Notes under the pieces: generated by a model
The model's database searches: none
What the model saw: only the letters and a program-made list of their open reading frames with translations
What the model was told of the DNA's origin: nothing
Part shown: one piece after another, positions 22,695 to 34,587 of the stretch
How positions within the stretch are numbered: position 1 is the first letter of the stretch
Layout of the letters: every line of letters starts with the position of its first letter
Assembly: GCA_958450325.1 (NCBI GenBank)
Contig: OY288254.1
Span: 35,969,577-36,033,576, forward strand
Reading direction: 5' to 3'
Source: Agrostemma githago
Taxonomy: Eukaryota > Streptophyta > Magnoliopsida > Caryophyllales > Caryophyllaceae
Length of the DNA stretch: 64,000 nt
Program-made: the position numbers and the translations under genes

Positions 22695-22973
22695 TTAACC
22701 TTCGTACTTTTTAAGCATCTCCTTCAAGTTGGCCAAGTCGCGCTGGAACCCCTTCCTTGTGCGGAAACAGTACATAGACCTCTTCATCAAGAACTGGATG
22801 TAGGTATCCAGTTCTGCCTCTTTATGTGTATCGCCAATGGACGCTACGAAGTTCCTCGCGTCAACTGCAGTTGCGGCTTACTGCACGACCTTTAATTCAG
22901 TGGACATAGTGGTATTCAATAAACCCTCGTACTCCTTGATCAATTTTCTGATTTCTTCTATCTTGCTTGCCAT
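22695..22973 (-). pseudogene. Small charged, coiled-coil-like ORF with one internal stop
   Basis: A 93-codon minus-strand frame starts MASKIEEIRKLIKEYEGLL and ends NLKEMLKKYEG-stop, interrupted by TAA at codon 32 (22880-22878). The frame continues sensibly after it (DARNFVASIGDTHKEAELDTY, then FLMKRSMYCFRTRKGF), so the stop probably arose recently. Both halves have heptad-like Leu/Ile/Lys/Glu patterns. A TATA box lies 45-52 bases upstream of the ATG. It is placed between the convergent transposase and ULP1 genes of the giant element, like the accessory second genes of some MULEs. I do not recognise its family. Confidence 0.5.
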
Positions 22974-23017
22974 TTTTTTGTAAGTTTGAAGTGGTGGAGT
23001 TGTGAAAAATGCGTTGG

Positions 23018-23025
23018 TATTTATA
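23018..23025 (-). promoter_or_regulatory. TATA box of the small ORF
   Basis: Minus-strand CTATAAATACC, with TATAAATA at 23025-23018, about 45 bases before the ATG at 22973. The position suits a plant core promoter with a short 5' leader. Confidence 0.55.
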
Positions 23026-23329
23026 GAGGAGGAGGCAGTAAATAGGTGGTTGAAAATGCATGGGTTAGGCAGTAAAGGTGGGGTGAAAGTTGAATAGGGT
23101 AGGTGGGGGTGAAAATTTAATGGGTTAGGTGGAGTGCTTATCCTCATAAATTAATTAGGGTTAGGAGTTTGAGGTGGGTGTTTGTGTTTCTCAATGTTTC
23201 ATTGAGACTCACAAACATCCCTTCACAGTCTCGGCTCGGTTTTTAACATTCGTCGTCGACATCGTTTTTTTGAAAATTTTTACGATTTTTTTCACTATAT
23301 AATTTACAATGTAATCCACGAACCATGCG

Positions 23330-26300
23330 TGTAACACCCGCTATTTTCCTAGCGCTTTTATCATTTCCGCTATGACTTCATTATAACTCTATCACGTTCC
23401 GGCATTCTGTTTCATCATTTTTCCAAGTTTTATTTTTATTTTTGAGTCAAATAATATTTATTTTTATTTTAAAAGATTTTACTTATTTTACACATATTTA
23501 TTTGATTTTTATCGTAAACAATTTATTTATTCGCGAGAAATTCTATTTCTCTACGATTAACGTTTTAAGCTCGGATTTAAGTTATTTCTTTTCCTAAAAA
23601 TGTCTAAACACATTTATATAATATTTCCAACTAAGAAATGTTTTTATTTACGAAAATTTAGCCTTTAATGATTTTATTACGAAGTTTCGTAAATAATTAT
23701 TTTCTAACGCGAGGTTTACTCGAATTGCTTTGAAATGCTTTTAAAAATTTTACGATCCTTATTTTTATCAACCTACAACTAAAAAGAGACCCTTTTGGAC
23801 CGTGACACCATGTAGTCACACCTTTGATTACAACTTTTATGTACACAACACTTTATGTTTAAACTTTAAGTAAAAAGATATTTTTTCTCTTTAATTGATT
23901 TACATGATTAAATTACAAACTTTTCATGCTACCATCTCATTCATTTTGGCTGAAATATTAAGACTATATTCACATTGTTTTTGTCAATTTTAATGCTTCA
24001 TTCATCCACCGTCCCTTCATATTTTTCTTATTCATTTTTACATCACTTTTATTTTAACAAAAACCTCTTCTTTCTACCTCTTTTTGGCTGGTGTTCCTGC
24101 CCATTTTCAGCAGCCATTTTCATCCATAATCAAGCTTTGATCGTCCTATTTTTGCCTTCTAAATTATCGTGTTTCTTTTCCCTTCGTTAAGTTAATAATC
24201 GATGTTATTTCCGATCGTTATTTACCTTGATTCTTTTAGTTTTCTCATGGTATTTTTGTACCATGTATATCATATGATGTAGGATTCATGGTCGACCCCG
24301 AAGCCGACAAATTTATCGTAGACTCGGATTTGGATTGAAAGTAACGTCGATGTTACTCGGTATTACTTGATTTTAATTGTGTATTTGCATGTATAGTTTT
24401 ATATTTCATTTTTGACAATATATGTATGTCATATAGTCTGGAAAATTTTTAAAATTTGAAAATTTGCATGTTTCGGTATTTTTATCGCTTTTACGAGATT
24501 AACGATTAAATCGTCGTATTAATTTGTAAAATCGTAATATTTGGCCTAAACTTGTAATATATGATTATATTCTGTAAAAATGAGTTTTTTTGATGATTTT
24601 TAATAATTTAGTATTTTACTGATATTTTAGTTATCGATTATTGAATTATTACCGTTTACGGACAAAACTGATTAAAAGCCGATTTTTAGTTCTAGTACTT
24701 AAACATTTTATTTTAATCTTAAATTTGAGATAGATAAACTTTATGGTGAAATATAATTTTATGAATTATTTCATAATTTTTTGGATTTTTTAAGTGGGTG
24801 AATTAATTAATCAATTTAAATCATCGTTTATCGTTAAAACCGTGTTTGTCGTTTAAATTCTCGATTTCTGCTTTTTGATTAAATCTGGAAAAAAATATGA
24901 TTCTGATGATTTCATAATAAAATGTAATTTTATGATTTTTAGTGCTTTAATAAAATGTTTGGAACGATAAGTTTTATTAATGGAATTGTTAATTGTGAAA
25001 ACGGGTTTTAAAGACGGTTTTAACGAGATTTATTAAATCTGGAATTTTTGGAAATCTGGAAAAATAGTAGTTTCTGGAAAATCATGATTTTTAAGTTTAA
25101 TAATAATTTTTGGATATTAATATGTAAATCGTTTTGTAATTACTATTTTTATTAATCGTTATTGTCGAGATTAGACGATTAACGAGAAAACGGTTTAAAA
25201 ACCGAGTTTTGGGATTCTGGAAAATTTTATTTTCTGGACAGAATGTCCATAAATATATTTTAGCTATTTTACATAATTTTTGTACTATTTATTAAAGTCT
25301 TTAATTAATAAGTATTGATTTTTGGACAAATTGTGATTTATCGTTAAAATGTTTCGTCTTACCTAAAAGAATTATTTTTCCAAACATTTTGAAAATATTT
25401 GATTCTGAAACTTTAAGAGTTAAATCATCCCTTAACATACTCTATATATATTCAATGGTTTAATTAAATAAAAGACGTTAAAATATTTAATTTGACATTT
25501 GCCGTAAAATCCTATTTATAATCGTATTGTCGAAACTTATACTCCATCTATCCATTTTTAATCTTCCTACTTTTCTTTTTGGATTGTCCATCTTTAAACT
25601 TCCTACTTATAATATTTCCTCTTTTGTTTTATTTATTGTGGTTCATATCATTTCTGACCCCACATTTTCTCTCAACTTTCATTTTCCACCACACACTACA
25701 CTCCACCCTTAATTTTTGTGCCTACTCCCCCATGAAGTTTAAATTTGGATGGAGGGAGTAATAATTAGGAAATTTTAGTTTTGTAAATTTCGGAAACACC
25801 CTAATTAGTAGTATTTAAAATGTTTAAGACATTTCTAAATCATTTTATAAACACTTGTATGACATTTCAATAATTTCATAAACTCAAATGTTCCCGTTTT
25901 AGAAATTAATATCGTTAAGGCCGAAAGTACTAGTTTTATAAATCTACATTGTTTACTAAAAATGTTTATTAGTATAAACTAATATTTTTGCTATTTTGAT
26001 ATGAGACTATTTTTAGTAAAGTTTCTAAAATTAGAAGTTTCCTAAAATAGAAGGTTTCCTCTTTTAGAATATTATGATTACTCCTTTTATCTCCATATTG
26101 TTTATAATGATTATATCTTTTTAAATATCGATAATGGCTTGGTTTTGGAGTTATGGAATAAGGACAAGTGTGAGGTTAGAGTAATATATTCTGGGTTTAC
26201 GTTTTTGCCATCAACTATAAGGCTGGTGTGTCTTTATGGGACATACTGGTTGTTGAACCGAGCATATATGGTGTTCGGGAGTGTGTGTACATTTTGACCT

Positions 26301-27068
26301 TAAACACGTGCCTCGTAGTGTAAGACGCCGTCGGGTTGAACTGAGTATTTATGGTGCTCGGGAGGGGTGTGCATATTATCTTAAACTAGGGCCACACATT
26401 TATAAATCGCCGTCCTATTATGGTTGAGTAGCCTAGTTAGAGACCGAAGTTTGATTTGTTTGAACTAAGTTCTCGAAACTAGTTTTAGTATTCTCCTAGT
26501 GAAAGTCTAGCCGTCTACACTAATCCTATCCATAACACCATTTTGAATATTTTTATTATTATCGATATAATTTGGTTTGTTGCAGGTTGACAAATGTTTT
26601 ATGTTTTTTCCGGAAAACTCATTTTTATTTGTATTGTTTTGATTTGTGAAGTTTTTCACTAAAAGCTTATTTTCATTATAATGTTTTACTGTTTCCCGTT
26701 TTTACTAATTTTCTATAATAGTAATTACAGTTTTAAAATCCTGTTATACGGCTGGGAGAACGTTGACGTTGCTCCCCACTGATTGTGGCCGTTATGTTTT
26801 TAACATGGCAGGTATATGTGTTTCCCTTCGGGTGGGCTAGCGAGCAGTTATGGATCCTGCTTGTTTTAATAAGATCACTGTATTATGGATGGTTAAAACC
26901 TTTTTATGGATTTTATTTTATTTATTTTATTTTGTAGCCATTTTTATTTTATGGCTTATGTATTGACTTACCATTTTTATTTCATCAAGACATAGCTACA
27001 GTGTGTTATAATCCCACTTCTACAGTGTTTCCGCCACTGTATTGCGTTAGATTTTCTAGGGGATTACA
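23330..27068 (+). repeat. Solo LTR, 3739 bp, with perfect 5-bp target duplication
   Basis: It starts TGTAACACCCGC and ends GGGGATTACA (TG...CA). ATGCG flanks it on both sides (23325-23329 and 27069-27073). No internal retrotransposon sequence is present, so this is a recombination-derived solo LTR. Without the Stowaway at 25542-25758 it is about 3520 bp, long for an LTR. Its 3' part (TGTTTCCGCCACTGTA, GGGGATTACA) resembles the end of the LTR at 63284, suggesting a chromovirus-like relative. A short conserved frame near 24288 (MVDPEADKFIVDSDLD-stop) is also present in the truncated copy. Confidence 0.85.
25542..25758. mobile_element. Stowaway-type MITE inside the solo LTR
   Basis: It starts CTCCATCTATCC and ends GGATGGAGGGAG, with TA on each side (25540-25541, 25759-25760), as in Tc1/mariner-derived Stowaway MITEs. 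The sister LTR has GTCGAAACTAATAATAATT at this point (about 8385), an empty site. Confidence 0.9.
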
Positions 27069-27391
27069 ATGCGTCGGAAAACCAATATTTTGTTGTTTGT
27101 ATGTGGCGATTCAAAATGCATCTTATGAATTATTTAAACTGAAAGAAAATGGATGGTGACATATGTGGGGGTGATTAAGTTAAATTAATCTAGTGAATTT
27201 AGTTAATTTGTTGTTGTCTATCATGACCCTGCGGAGCTTTTACTGTGACTGTGAGTCAGAAGTTGCGTGACTGTATCACTTCGCACATGCGACCCTGATA
27301 CTGAGTTGTCATTCATTTGATACTCAGAAGATACTCAAACATGAAATTTTTTTCTATGTTCACAAAAAAGTGTTTTTACTTTACTCTACAT

Positions 27392-28136
27392 TCATGCCTT
27401 ACGTTTCGTGGAGGTCTTCCGTTCCACGATATTGCGTAGCTTACGACTTTCATCGATTCCTTTCCATATCTTTGGCGCGTCTGCCATGAAAGCACGAATT
27501 TTCGGCAACACGTCCTCACGAGCTCCATTCATGTCAGCAAGTACGAGGGCTGCCGCAACATCGAACGACAAGTAACGCCTCCCGAGCTTTGTCCCAATAT
27601 CAGGGTGGGTGAACGGCGCACCGTCATACAGGCACATGTGCATCAAGCAGAAAATGCCGGACTCCGGATCGTTCTTCCGGGCGCTCTGCCATTCCATTTT
27701 TACTTGTCGATGTGTAAATTTTGACATGTGACTGCTCTTAATCAGCCTCTTTTCGTCTATGTAGTCGATCAATGCTTGCAGCTGATGCAGTATTAGTTAA
27801 TAGTAAACGTCAGCACTTATGGGAGCAGTATAATATTGACGCGGTGAAATAAAGCATATGCGTGCAACTTACTATTATGCTGGACATCCGGAACATATGA
27901 GACCCTGGGGCGTGTGTCTGGTGATCGAGGATATCAACTGTTCTATCTCTAAAGTTGACGTAGATGCACGCGTAGTGCCCCATAGTATGCACCGGTAAAA
28001 ACAACAGTTCGGCGTTCATGTCGAATGTCCCGGCGCAGTCTTGTATGAATCTGTCCCACGCTTCGTACACACCGTCAGTGTCTTCGTCCGCAGGGGTACT
28101 TGAGTCAGGTCGTTCCATTATACGGGTCAGTGAGTC
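27392..28136 (-). CDS. ULP1/C48-type module 2, likely inactive
   Basis: Together with exon 36765-36567 (IQTLLSGDSMSAVVLECWSH) this repeats module 1's layout. Exon 28136-27873 reads YEAWDRFIQD, FDMNAELLFLPVHTMGHYAC and RDRTVDILDHQTH, with His and Asp kept. The final exon reads VKMEWQSARKNDPESGIFCL, then MHMCLYDGAPF and AAALVLADMNGAREDVL. Gln is kept, but the NDCG cysteine position is replaced by NDPESG. The C-terminus is basic (ERKTSTKRKA). Copy A's module 2 keeps the His exon but lost the last exon. Either a pseudopeptidase module or a mutated copy. Confidence 0.65.
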
Positions 28137-28179
28137 CTAACAGATGGTGAATATTAGTTCCATCAGTGGCGCGGCCCGA

Positions 28180-28445
28180 GACAGTACTATATCATGTGCG
28201 TGACTGCACATCGCGAAGTGTGTAATTGTACAGACTAAGCTGTGTGACTTTGCAGCGTACAGACTGTGACTATACAAGACTACATCATGTGCGTGGCTGT
28301 ACATTTTATATCACGTGATTGTACACTTCAAAACGAGTGACCCTGACCCTGACTATGCAATATCTAGCATGTGATTGTACACATTAACATATGTGACTCT
28401 GCAATTCATGACATGTGATTGTACACATTAACATATGTGACTCTG
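28180..28445. repeat. 22-bp repeat array, left part, split by the LTR element
   Basis: TGTGACT and TGTGATTGTACA units up to the target site CTCTG (28441-28445). The array continues at 36209. Confidence 0.75.
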
Positions 28446-30071
28446 TGATAAGTGTGGTTTGTAGTGCCTATTTTGTAGTGTTTTGGTCCCATTTTCCTTG
28501 TAGAATCGCTCCTTGGGAGCGGTTTAGGGGCTTCTTATGCTTCCTTTAGTTCGTTTCAGGTTCCCGATACCGATTTGGAAGAGTTGGAGCGATTCTGACT
28601 CTATACATACACATTTTGGAGCCAAGGGAGTAAAGGAACGATGATTCGATGCCTTGGAATCGACCCCGAGACCTTGGGACCCAATCCCGAGCCTCCGAGA
28701 CCCAATCCCGAGTCCCGAGAATCGATGGGAAGCCCATGAGAACAAAGAAGGGACCAAAAAGTTCTTATTGGAGGCCTACAAGGCTCATCCCGGACGGGTA
28801 TGGCCTCATCCCGTCCGGGATGAAGGAGGAAACGAAGATGAAGCTACTGAGGGTCCATCCCGACCGGGACCATGGCGTCCCGACCGGGACCGACCACGTC
28901 CCGACCGGGACCACCTCATCCCGGCCGGGATGGCTATGCTGCAGCTCCGCCTTGTTTCCTTTCAATTCCTTTCCACTTGTAACCCTATATATACTCTTCC
29001 CTTGTTTTGTTAAGCTGATGTTAGACATTTCCCCTTAAACCCTAGATTATTTTAGCATAGATTAGCATAGATTAGTGTAGATTAGTCTTTAGATTATCGT
29101 TAATCTTAGATTAGTGCTTGTAATTTGGGAATTCTTCAAGATCTCCACCAAGATTGACAACCTTGGGTGAATGTTTTGGGTTCTTCCATTTATACAAGTT
29201 TCATTCTTCCTTTCATCTCTAGTTTGGTATAATCTTCTTTTCTCTTCTCCTAATCTTTGTATTATCATTAAGTTTGATTCTTTGTTCTTGTTATTGTTCA
29301 TAGTTCATAGTTCTTGTTAGTTTCATTATGCTAGTTTGGTTGTTTGAATTGATTTCTCTTCTTAGTGTTAGTTTTAGTATAGATATGTTAGAGTAGTATC
29401 TTGCTAGGGTTAGTAAGGTGATTAGGGTGTTAATTGGATGATTAAGGGATTGTTGGAGATGTTGGTGGAAGATTTGGGTTTCCTCTTGGTATGATGCACA
29501 TCACATGTTTGTTGAAATGCTTGAATGACTAGTATGTGCATATGCTTGTTTTTCTTGCCCTTCTCTTGTGGGTGATAGTTTGTTTGTGGGGTCGGTTCCC
29601 CCACTAAGTTGCGAGAGCCCGGTGAGGACGACCCCTAGGTCGGTCTAAGTTGCGAGAGCCCGGATGCGACCTAGGCCTATAGTATGCTAGAACCCCGTTT
29701 GTCGTTTGTGACGCCGAGATGGGTTCTAGGTGGAACCTCTAGGTGGGTCTAAGTTGCGAGAGCCCGGACCAACCTAGATTACCCTACTACCTCCTTCACT
29801 CTAGTTCTCCCTTGACCATTCCGTTACCCCTTTGCCCCCGACCTAATCCTAGCCCGTTTCCTTTGATTGTTTTCTTGCTTTAGACCTAGCTTAGTCCTAG
29901 TCTCCCCCTCCTTAGAATAGCTTGTCTCGAACCTAGTCCTAGACCGTAGCGCAGCATACCCTAGTCAGACCTCCCGTCCCTGTGGATTCGACCCGACTTA
30001 CCCTAGCTACCTTAGTTAGGTTAGCCGGTTTTGTTTGACGGTTGGGATTCACGACAAATCCCACCCATCAA
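28446..30071 (+). repeat. 5' LTR (1626 bp)
   Basis: It contains a cluster of short palindromes of the form TCCCGNCCGGGA (about 28785-28935), a TATA box TATATATA at 28986-28993 and three copies of AAGTTGCGAGAGCCCGG (about 29604, 29645, 29749). CCCTGTGGATTCGA lies near the end (29977-29991). Confidence 0.9.
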
Positions 30072-30074
30072 ATT

Positions 30075-30092
30075 GGCGCCGTTGCCGGGGAC
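30075..30092 (+). promoter_or_regulatory. Primer-binding site
   Basis: TGGCGCCGTTGCCGGGGA, the exact tRNA-Asp-type plant primer site, three bases after the LTR end. Confidence 0.9.
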
Positions 30093-30240
30093 GGCGTGGT
30101 TTAGACTTTTGTTTGCTTAGTTGTGGACTTTGTTCTTGACTTTTGTGTTCTCTTCTCCTTGTGTATCTCCGTTTTTCTTCTTGTGCGCTACTCTCCCTTC
30201 CTAGTGCCTCAAAAGCACTAGGCTACTAACGTTTGCTCAA

Positions 30241-31562
30241 GTGCTTTTAGCTCATCCTAGGTACCAAAGCAACGTTATGGACATGGCTCGTCCGAGCTAC
30301 CATCAATCATCACGGGGCAACTTTGGGGCAAATGGCCAAGTCCCGAAATCTCACCAACCATATCAACCTCATCAACAATCTCACGAACGCCCTCCATATG
30401 GTTACCAAGAAGGTTGTAAGGATCATTCCAACATCCTAACAACTACCAAACACCCTCACATAACCCACAACCAAAAATCCCCGACTTTGAGAATTGTCAA
30501 ATGTTGGTCCAAATGCAAAAAAGTCAACAAGAGGCGATAATGATATTGCATAAGGGTCAACATGAGATGATGAATTTAATGCAAAAGAGTCAACAAATGA
30601 TGATGACTTACATACAAGGGGTTGAAAAGGAGCTCAAGGCCCAAATAGGGGTGCAAGATGCTCGCATCAATGCACTCATGGCTCATATCACGATGTTGGC
30701 CACTCGAGCTCCACAACATGTTGAGGAAGGTTCATTTGGGCAAGAAGGTCGGGTGTCTCCACAAGAAAGTCAACCCGATTGTGAAGCTACAAATGAAGAA
30801 GAGGGGGTCGATCAAGAGACCATTGTTGAGTGTTGCTTGGGCGGTGAAGATAGGGGAAGAGCAGAGGAAGTTGAAGCTTCAAGGGCCAACAATGAGGAGG
30901 GGAGTGAACATGATTCTCAAGATAACTCTTGGGGAGCCGATGTATTGGCTATCAAATTGGATTTGTTCGATTTTCTTCGTGATGAACCGGGTCTAGACAA
31001 TCCAAAGCCAAGTGAAGACATACCTCCTCTAGGCCAATTAGACAAGATGAGTGAAAAGGAGCGCAATACTTGGGAAAAAGAAATGGACGCCTTGGAACAT
31101 GCCTTGTATGGGAAATTGGAGGATCCTAAAGCCTCCAATGAAGAAAACTTGATGCCTTCTCCTCCTCTACCGCACTCGATGCCTAGTCCTTTGTCTTGTG
31201 AGACGGTTGGTGAAGAGGATCCTTGTCGGGCGGTGGAAAAGAGTTCCACTCTCGACCCAGTAGAAGAAGCGACACCCCTAGGGTGTGATCTCCCACATCA
31301 TGACACCGAGCACGACTCTAGACCACTATACCTACCGGATGGTCATAAGAGTCGTAGCTATGTTGGTTCCGAAGACCCGGAAGATCACAATAACCCCGAT
31401 CCTAATGAAGATGATAGCTTCTTCCCTCCGACTTGGAAACTGTTGGGAGTGGCTAGGCTCGGCCATGTGAGCTTAATTGAAGATGTTGCTAGGGCATTTG
31501 ACTTACTCCTTCGAACTCTTGATGGCTATGGAGGTGTAGTTGGAGAGAGTATTTTAGTGTAA
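30241..31562 (+). CDS. Gag-like ORF of the pol-less element, frameshifted
   Basis: Two overlapping frames make one product. The first, from 30241, is Gln/His/Pro-rich (HQPYQPHQQSHERPPYGYQE). The frame then shifts by one base near 30420 and continues as IPDFENCQMLVQMQKSQQEA to the stop at 31562. The middle part is Met/Gln-rich and coiled-coil-like (MMNLMQKSQQMMMTYIQGVE), resembling the C-terminal gag region of the Athila-like element at 1-2811. The remainder is very acidic. No capsid core or zinc knuckle is visible. Confidence 0.6.
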
Positions 31563-34500
31563 ATATCTTTTCCCTTTCTTTTGTGCTTGTATTTGTGTTT
31601 ATGTTTGGATAGTATGGTTTCTAGTATTTGTTAGCTTTTGTGGAGCTCTTGTAATTGATTTGGTATTTTGATGAGCGGTGTGAGGGAGGGATTTTGATGT
31701 GTGTTTGAGCTTTGTTTGATAGGTGAAGTGAAGGCGATTCCTAGAAAGGAATGGCTAATGATAGAGCTTGGATCGTGAGTATGGGAATCGGTTTTTGAAG
31801 CTTTGGTGAAGCTTTTTGGGTTTTGGAGGTCAAGAAGACCCATCCCGGGCGGGAAGGGAGCTTGCCGACCGGGACGAGTGTGTCATCCCGACCGGGAAGG
31901 AGCCGTCCCGATCGGGATGATGGTGCCATATTTCGAGATTTCTGGAGTGGCTTCCCGATCGGGAAGGAGGCTTTCCGATCGGGAAGGGTTTATCATCCCG
32001 ATCGGGATCATCTATCCCGACCGGGATGGTCCCCTACTCCTTTTTGGTACCTTTTCTTCGACATTTATGCCCACCCAACCATTGTATACCCCCACCCAAC
32101 CTCCCTACTTATCCTTTCTCGTATCATACCATCCATATACTTCATTTTCATACCCTTACTTCATCTTCTATCTACTTGGCACCGACCTTCACATCAATTT
32201 CCACCCCTCACACCATTACTACCTTAACCATGCGTACCTATCGAGTTTGAAGCGGGATGACAATGAAGAAGACAAGCTTTGTGCCTATATTGATCTAGGA
32301 GACGATGGAGAGAGTGAGTTGCTAACCTATTGGTACGACAACTATCCTTTCTTTTCCGTCTTTTATAGCTTGTTTTCTTTTGTGTTTGTTCCCTTCCCCT
32401 TGTACACTTTTGAGTCTTGATGTCATGGTGGCCTTCGAGGCCTTGGTATATGGTTGCTCCCGACTCTCGATGACGTGACTACATCGAGAGTCATTTCAAA
32501 ATCCAAAATTTACAAGTTTTTCACCCCTTTTGTTGGATTTAGTCGGATTTAGGCGGAATCCGGACTAGGTGACTTGATTACACCTAGCCCTCCCCTCCAA
32601 TTTCCTTTTATTTCCTTCTTTTTATTTTTCTTCCCCCTTCCATATCTTTTCTTGTCTCGGCCCATGGTGACTTGACTACACTCCGGCCGGACACCTTCTA
32701 CCCTTTTCTTCACTTTATTTTTGATTTTTAGCTTTATTTTCGTAGTTTCTTTTCTTTTTCTTTTGTCTCTCCGCACACTACGATCGAGCATGAGGACATG
32801 GCTCGGTTTAAGTGTGGGGGAGCGATATTCTATCGTCGTTAGTTTTATTTTCTTAGTTTTTCGAAAAATTCTTCAAAAAAAACCCTAAAAATTTGAAAAT
32901 TTTCACAAAAATCAAAAAGATTTTCTTTTGTGTCTTTTCCATTTTGTGTCGTTATGTCGTATTTTTGTTTTTTTTGTGCGTGTTTTGCCCCCCTTTTTTC
33001 CTTATAGGTTGCCTAATCGCCGTTAGCTTTGGAGAGCTTGCAAGACTTCCGGTAACATCTCTTCACCCCTTTTCATCTTTATTTCTTGTGAGTTTGGAGG
33101 AGATTTGTGATGATGTGTGCTCGGGAGGAGCTTTGTAAAGATTGTGGTGGATTTGGAGACTTGTTTTAAGATCGGGGTGGTGTTTGTTTTGTTTATGTGT
33201 TGTTTCTCCTTGTTTTGTTTTGTTTTTGTTTTGTGGCCTTTTGTCTCTTTTTCTTTCATTTTCGTCATGTCTTCGCCTTATGTTGTGTTAGTTGTGTCTT
33301 GTGTGTGTAAACCGTTTTCGAAAACCCGGTTTAAAGGCTAGTGTGCAAGTGTTTACTTTCCCTTTCCCTAGTTGTATAAATCGAGTCTTGGACTTTAATC
33401 TAATAGAATGACCCTAAATCAATGATTTCGTTCGTTTCTTACCTTGAGTCCACCTAGCTTACTAGGGATTTACTACGGGATTTGCATTTTGACCATTATG
33501 ACCACCCACGGTGTGAAAAGGCCTTGGTTGCCAAGTTCCGTCCCTTAGGTGACCATGTTCGGAATCGTTAGACTAGTCCAAGTTCTCCCCTTTTTGTGAG
33601 TATGAAGGGAAGACGTCATCCCGACTAACCCATTTACCTACCTCCCACACATATCCACACAATAAGTTGCAATTTGTTGAATTCTCCCTTTCTTGTCATA
33701 CAAAGAAATGCCAAAAAGCCAAATCAAGCCAAAAGGGCAATGAAAAGAAAAAGAAAGAAAATGAAAGAAAGAAAAGAATGAAGAAAAAGAAATGGCACAA
33801 AAGCCAAAAAGAAAATAGAAAAGAAGAAAAAGAATGGCATGGCAAAACAAAGCAAAAATCCAAAAGAAAAGAGAAAATGCCAAAAGAAAACCCGATTCCC
33901 AAAAATAACCCCTACCTCTCAAAATAAGTCTTTTTCCGACTTTTGCCGTGAAGAGCCTACCAAAGGACCGAGTCCCTAGGAAGGATGATAGCGGCATTAG
34001 TCGGTCTTCCCTCATTTTGCATGTTTTCCACCTTTTTACTTGGACTAGTTAGGCGGCTTTAGACATGGGACGACCCTCTTGGCTCACGCTAAAGGGGGCG
34101 GGGTCTCACTTACCTACAGTGTCGACTAACACCGTGGTTCATCACTTTTCCACTCCGCCGATCGTCCCGTAGTACGTTCTTAGAAAGTTAGGAGGACCTA
34201 GGTAAGTTACCAACGTTTTTGTTGCTTTATCGTCATACTTTTAGGGTTTAGTTAATCTCGATTTGTATGATTAGCTTGGGAACGTTGTCACTTGCCTCGA
34301 GTCCTAAACCGGTGTTTCATTCACCGCTTTTGAAGGGAAGCGGTATTTGTTTTCTTTTGGGTGCAACCGATTATGTGTTTGTTTGTGTGTTTGTTTGTTT
34401 GTGTGCTTTGTGTCCGGTTGCATCCGCGGTTTTGTCGCAAGACCCCACTTGCCTTACGGGGTGCACTTTTCCTCAAAGGGCATTCGCGTGAGTTGAAAGG

Positions 34501-34573
34501 GCGTAGGGTGCGCTAATACCCACTCGGATAGTTTAGTAGTTAGTATGTGCTTACTCGAGGGCGAGTAAGGGTT
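31563..34573 (+). other. Non-coding interior of the pol-less element
   Basis: Open frames such as 31803-32420 are low in complexity and carry no family signature. Palindromes of the CCCGATCGGGA type, like those in the LTR, cluster at 31838-32025. GTGTGGGGGAG (32812) resembles the polypurine tract and may be an internal copy. An A-rich stretch with repeated AAAAGCCAAA/AAAAGAAA words lies at 33710-33890. Confidence 0.6.
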
Positions 34574-34587
34574 AAGTGTGGGGGAGT

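Noticed and set aside
31803..32420. 205-codon plus-strand ORF in the pol-less element
   Set aside because: The sequence is translated palindrome repeats followed by a hydrophobic low-complexity tail, with no match to env or gag.
33667..33927. Lys-rich 86-codon ORF
   Set aside because: It is an A-rich low-complexity tract in the interior of the pol-less LTR element.
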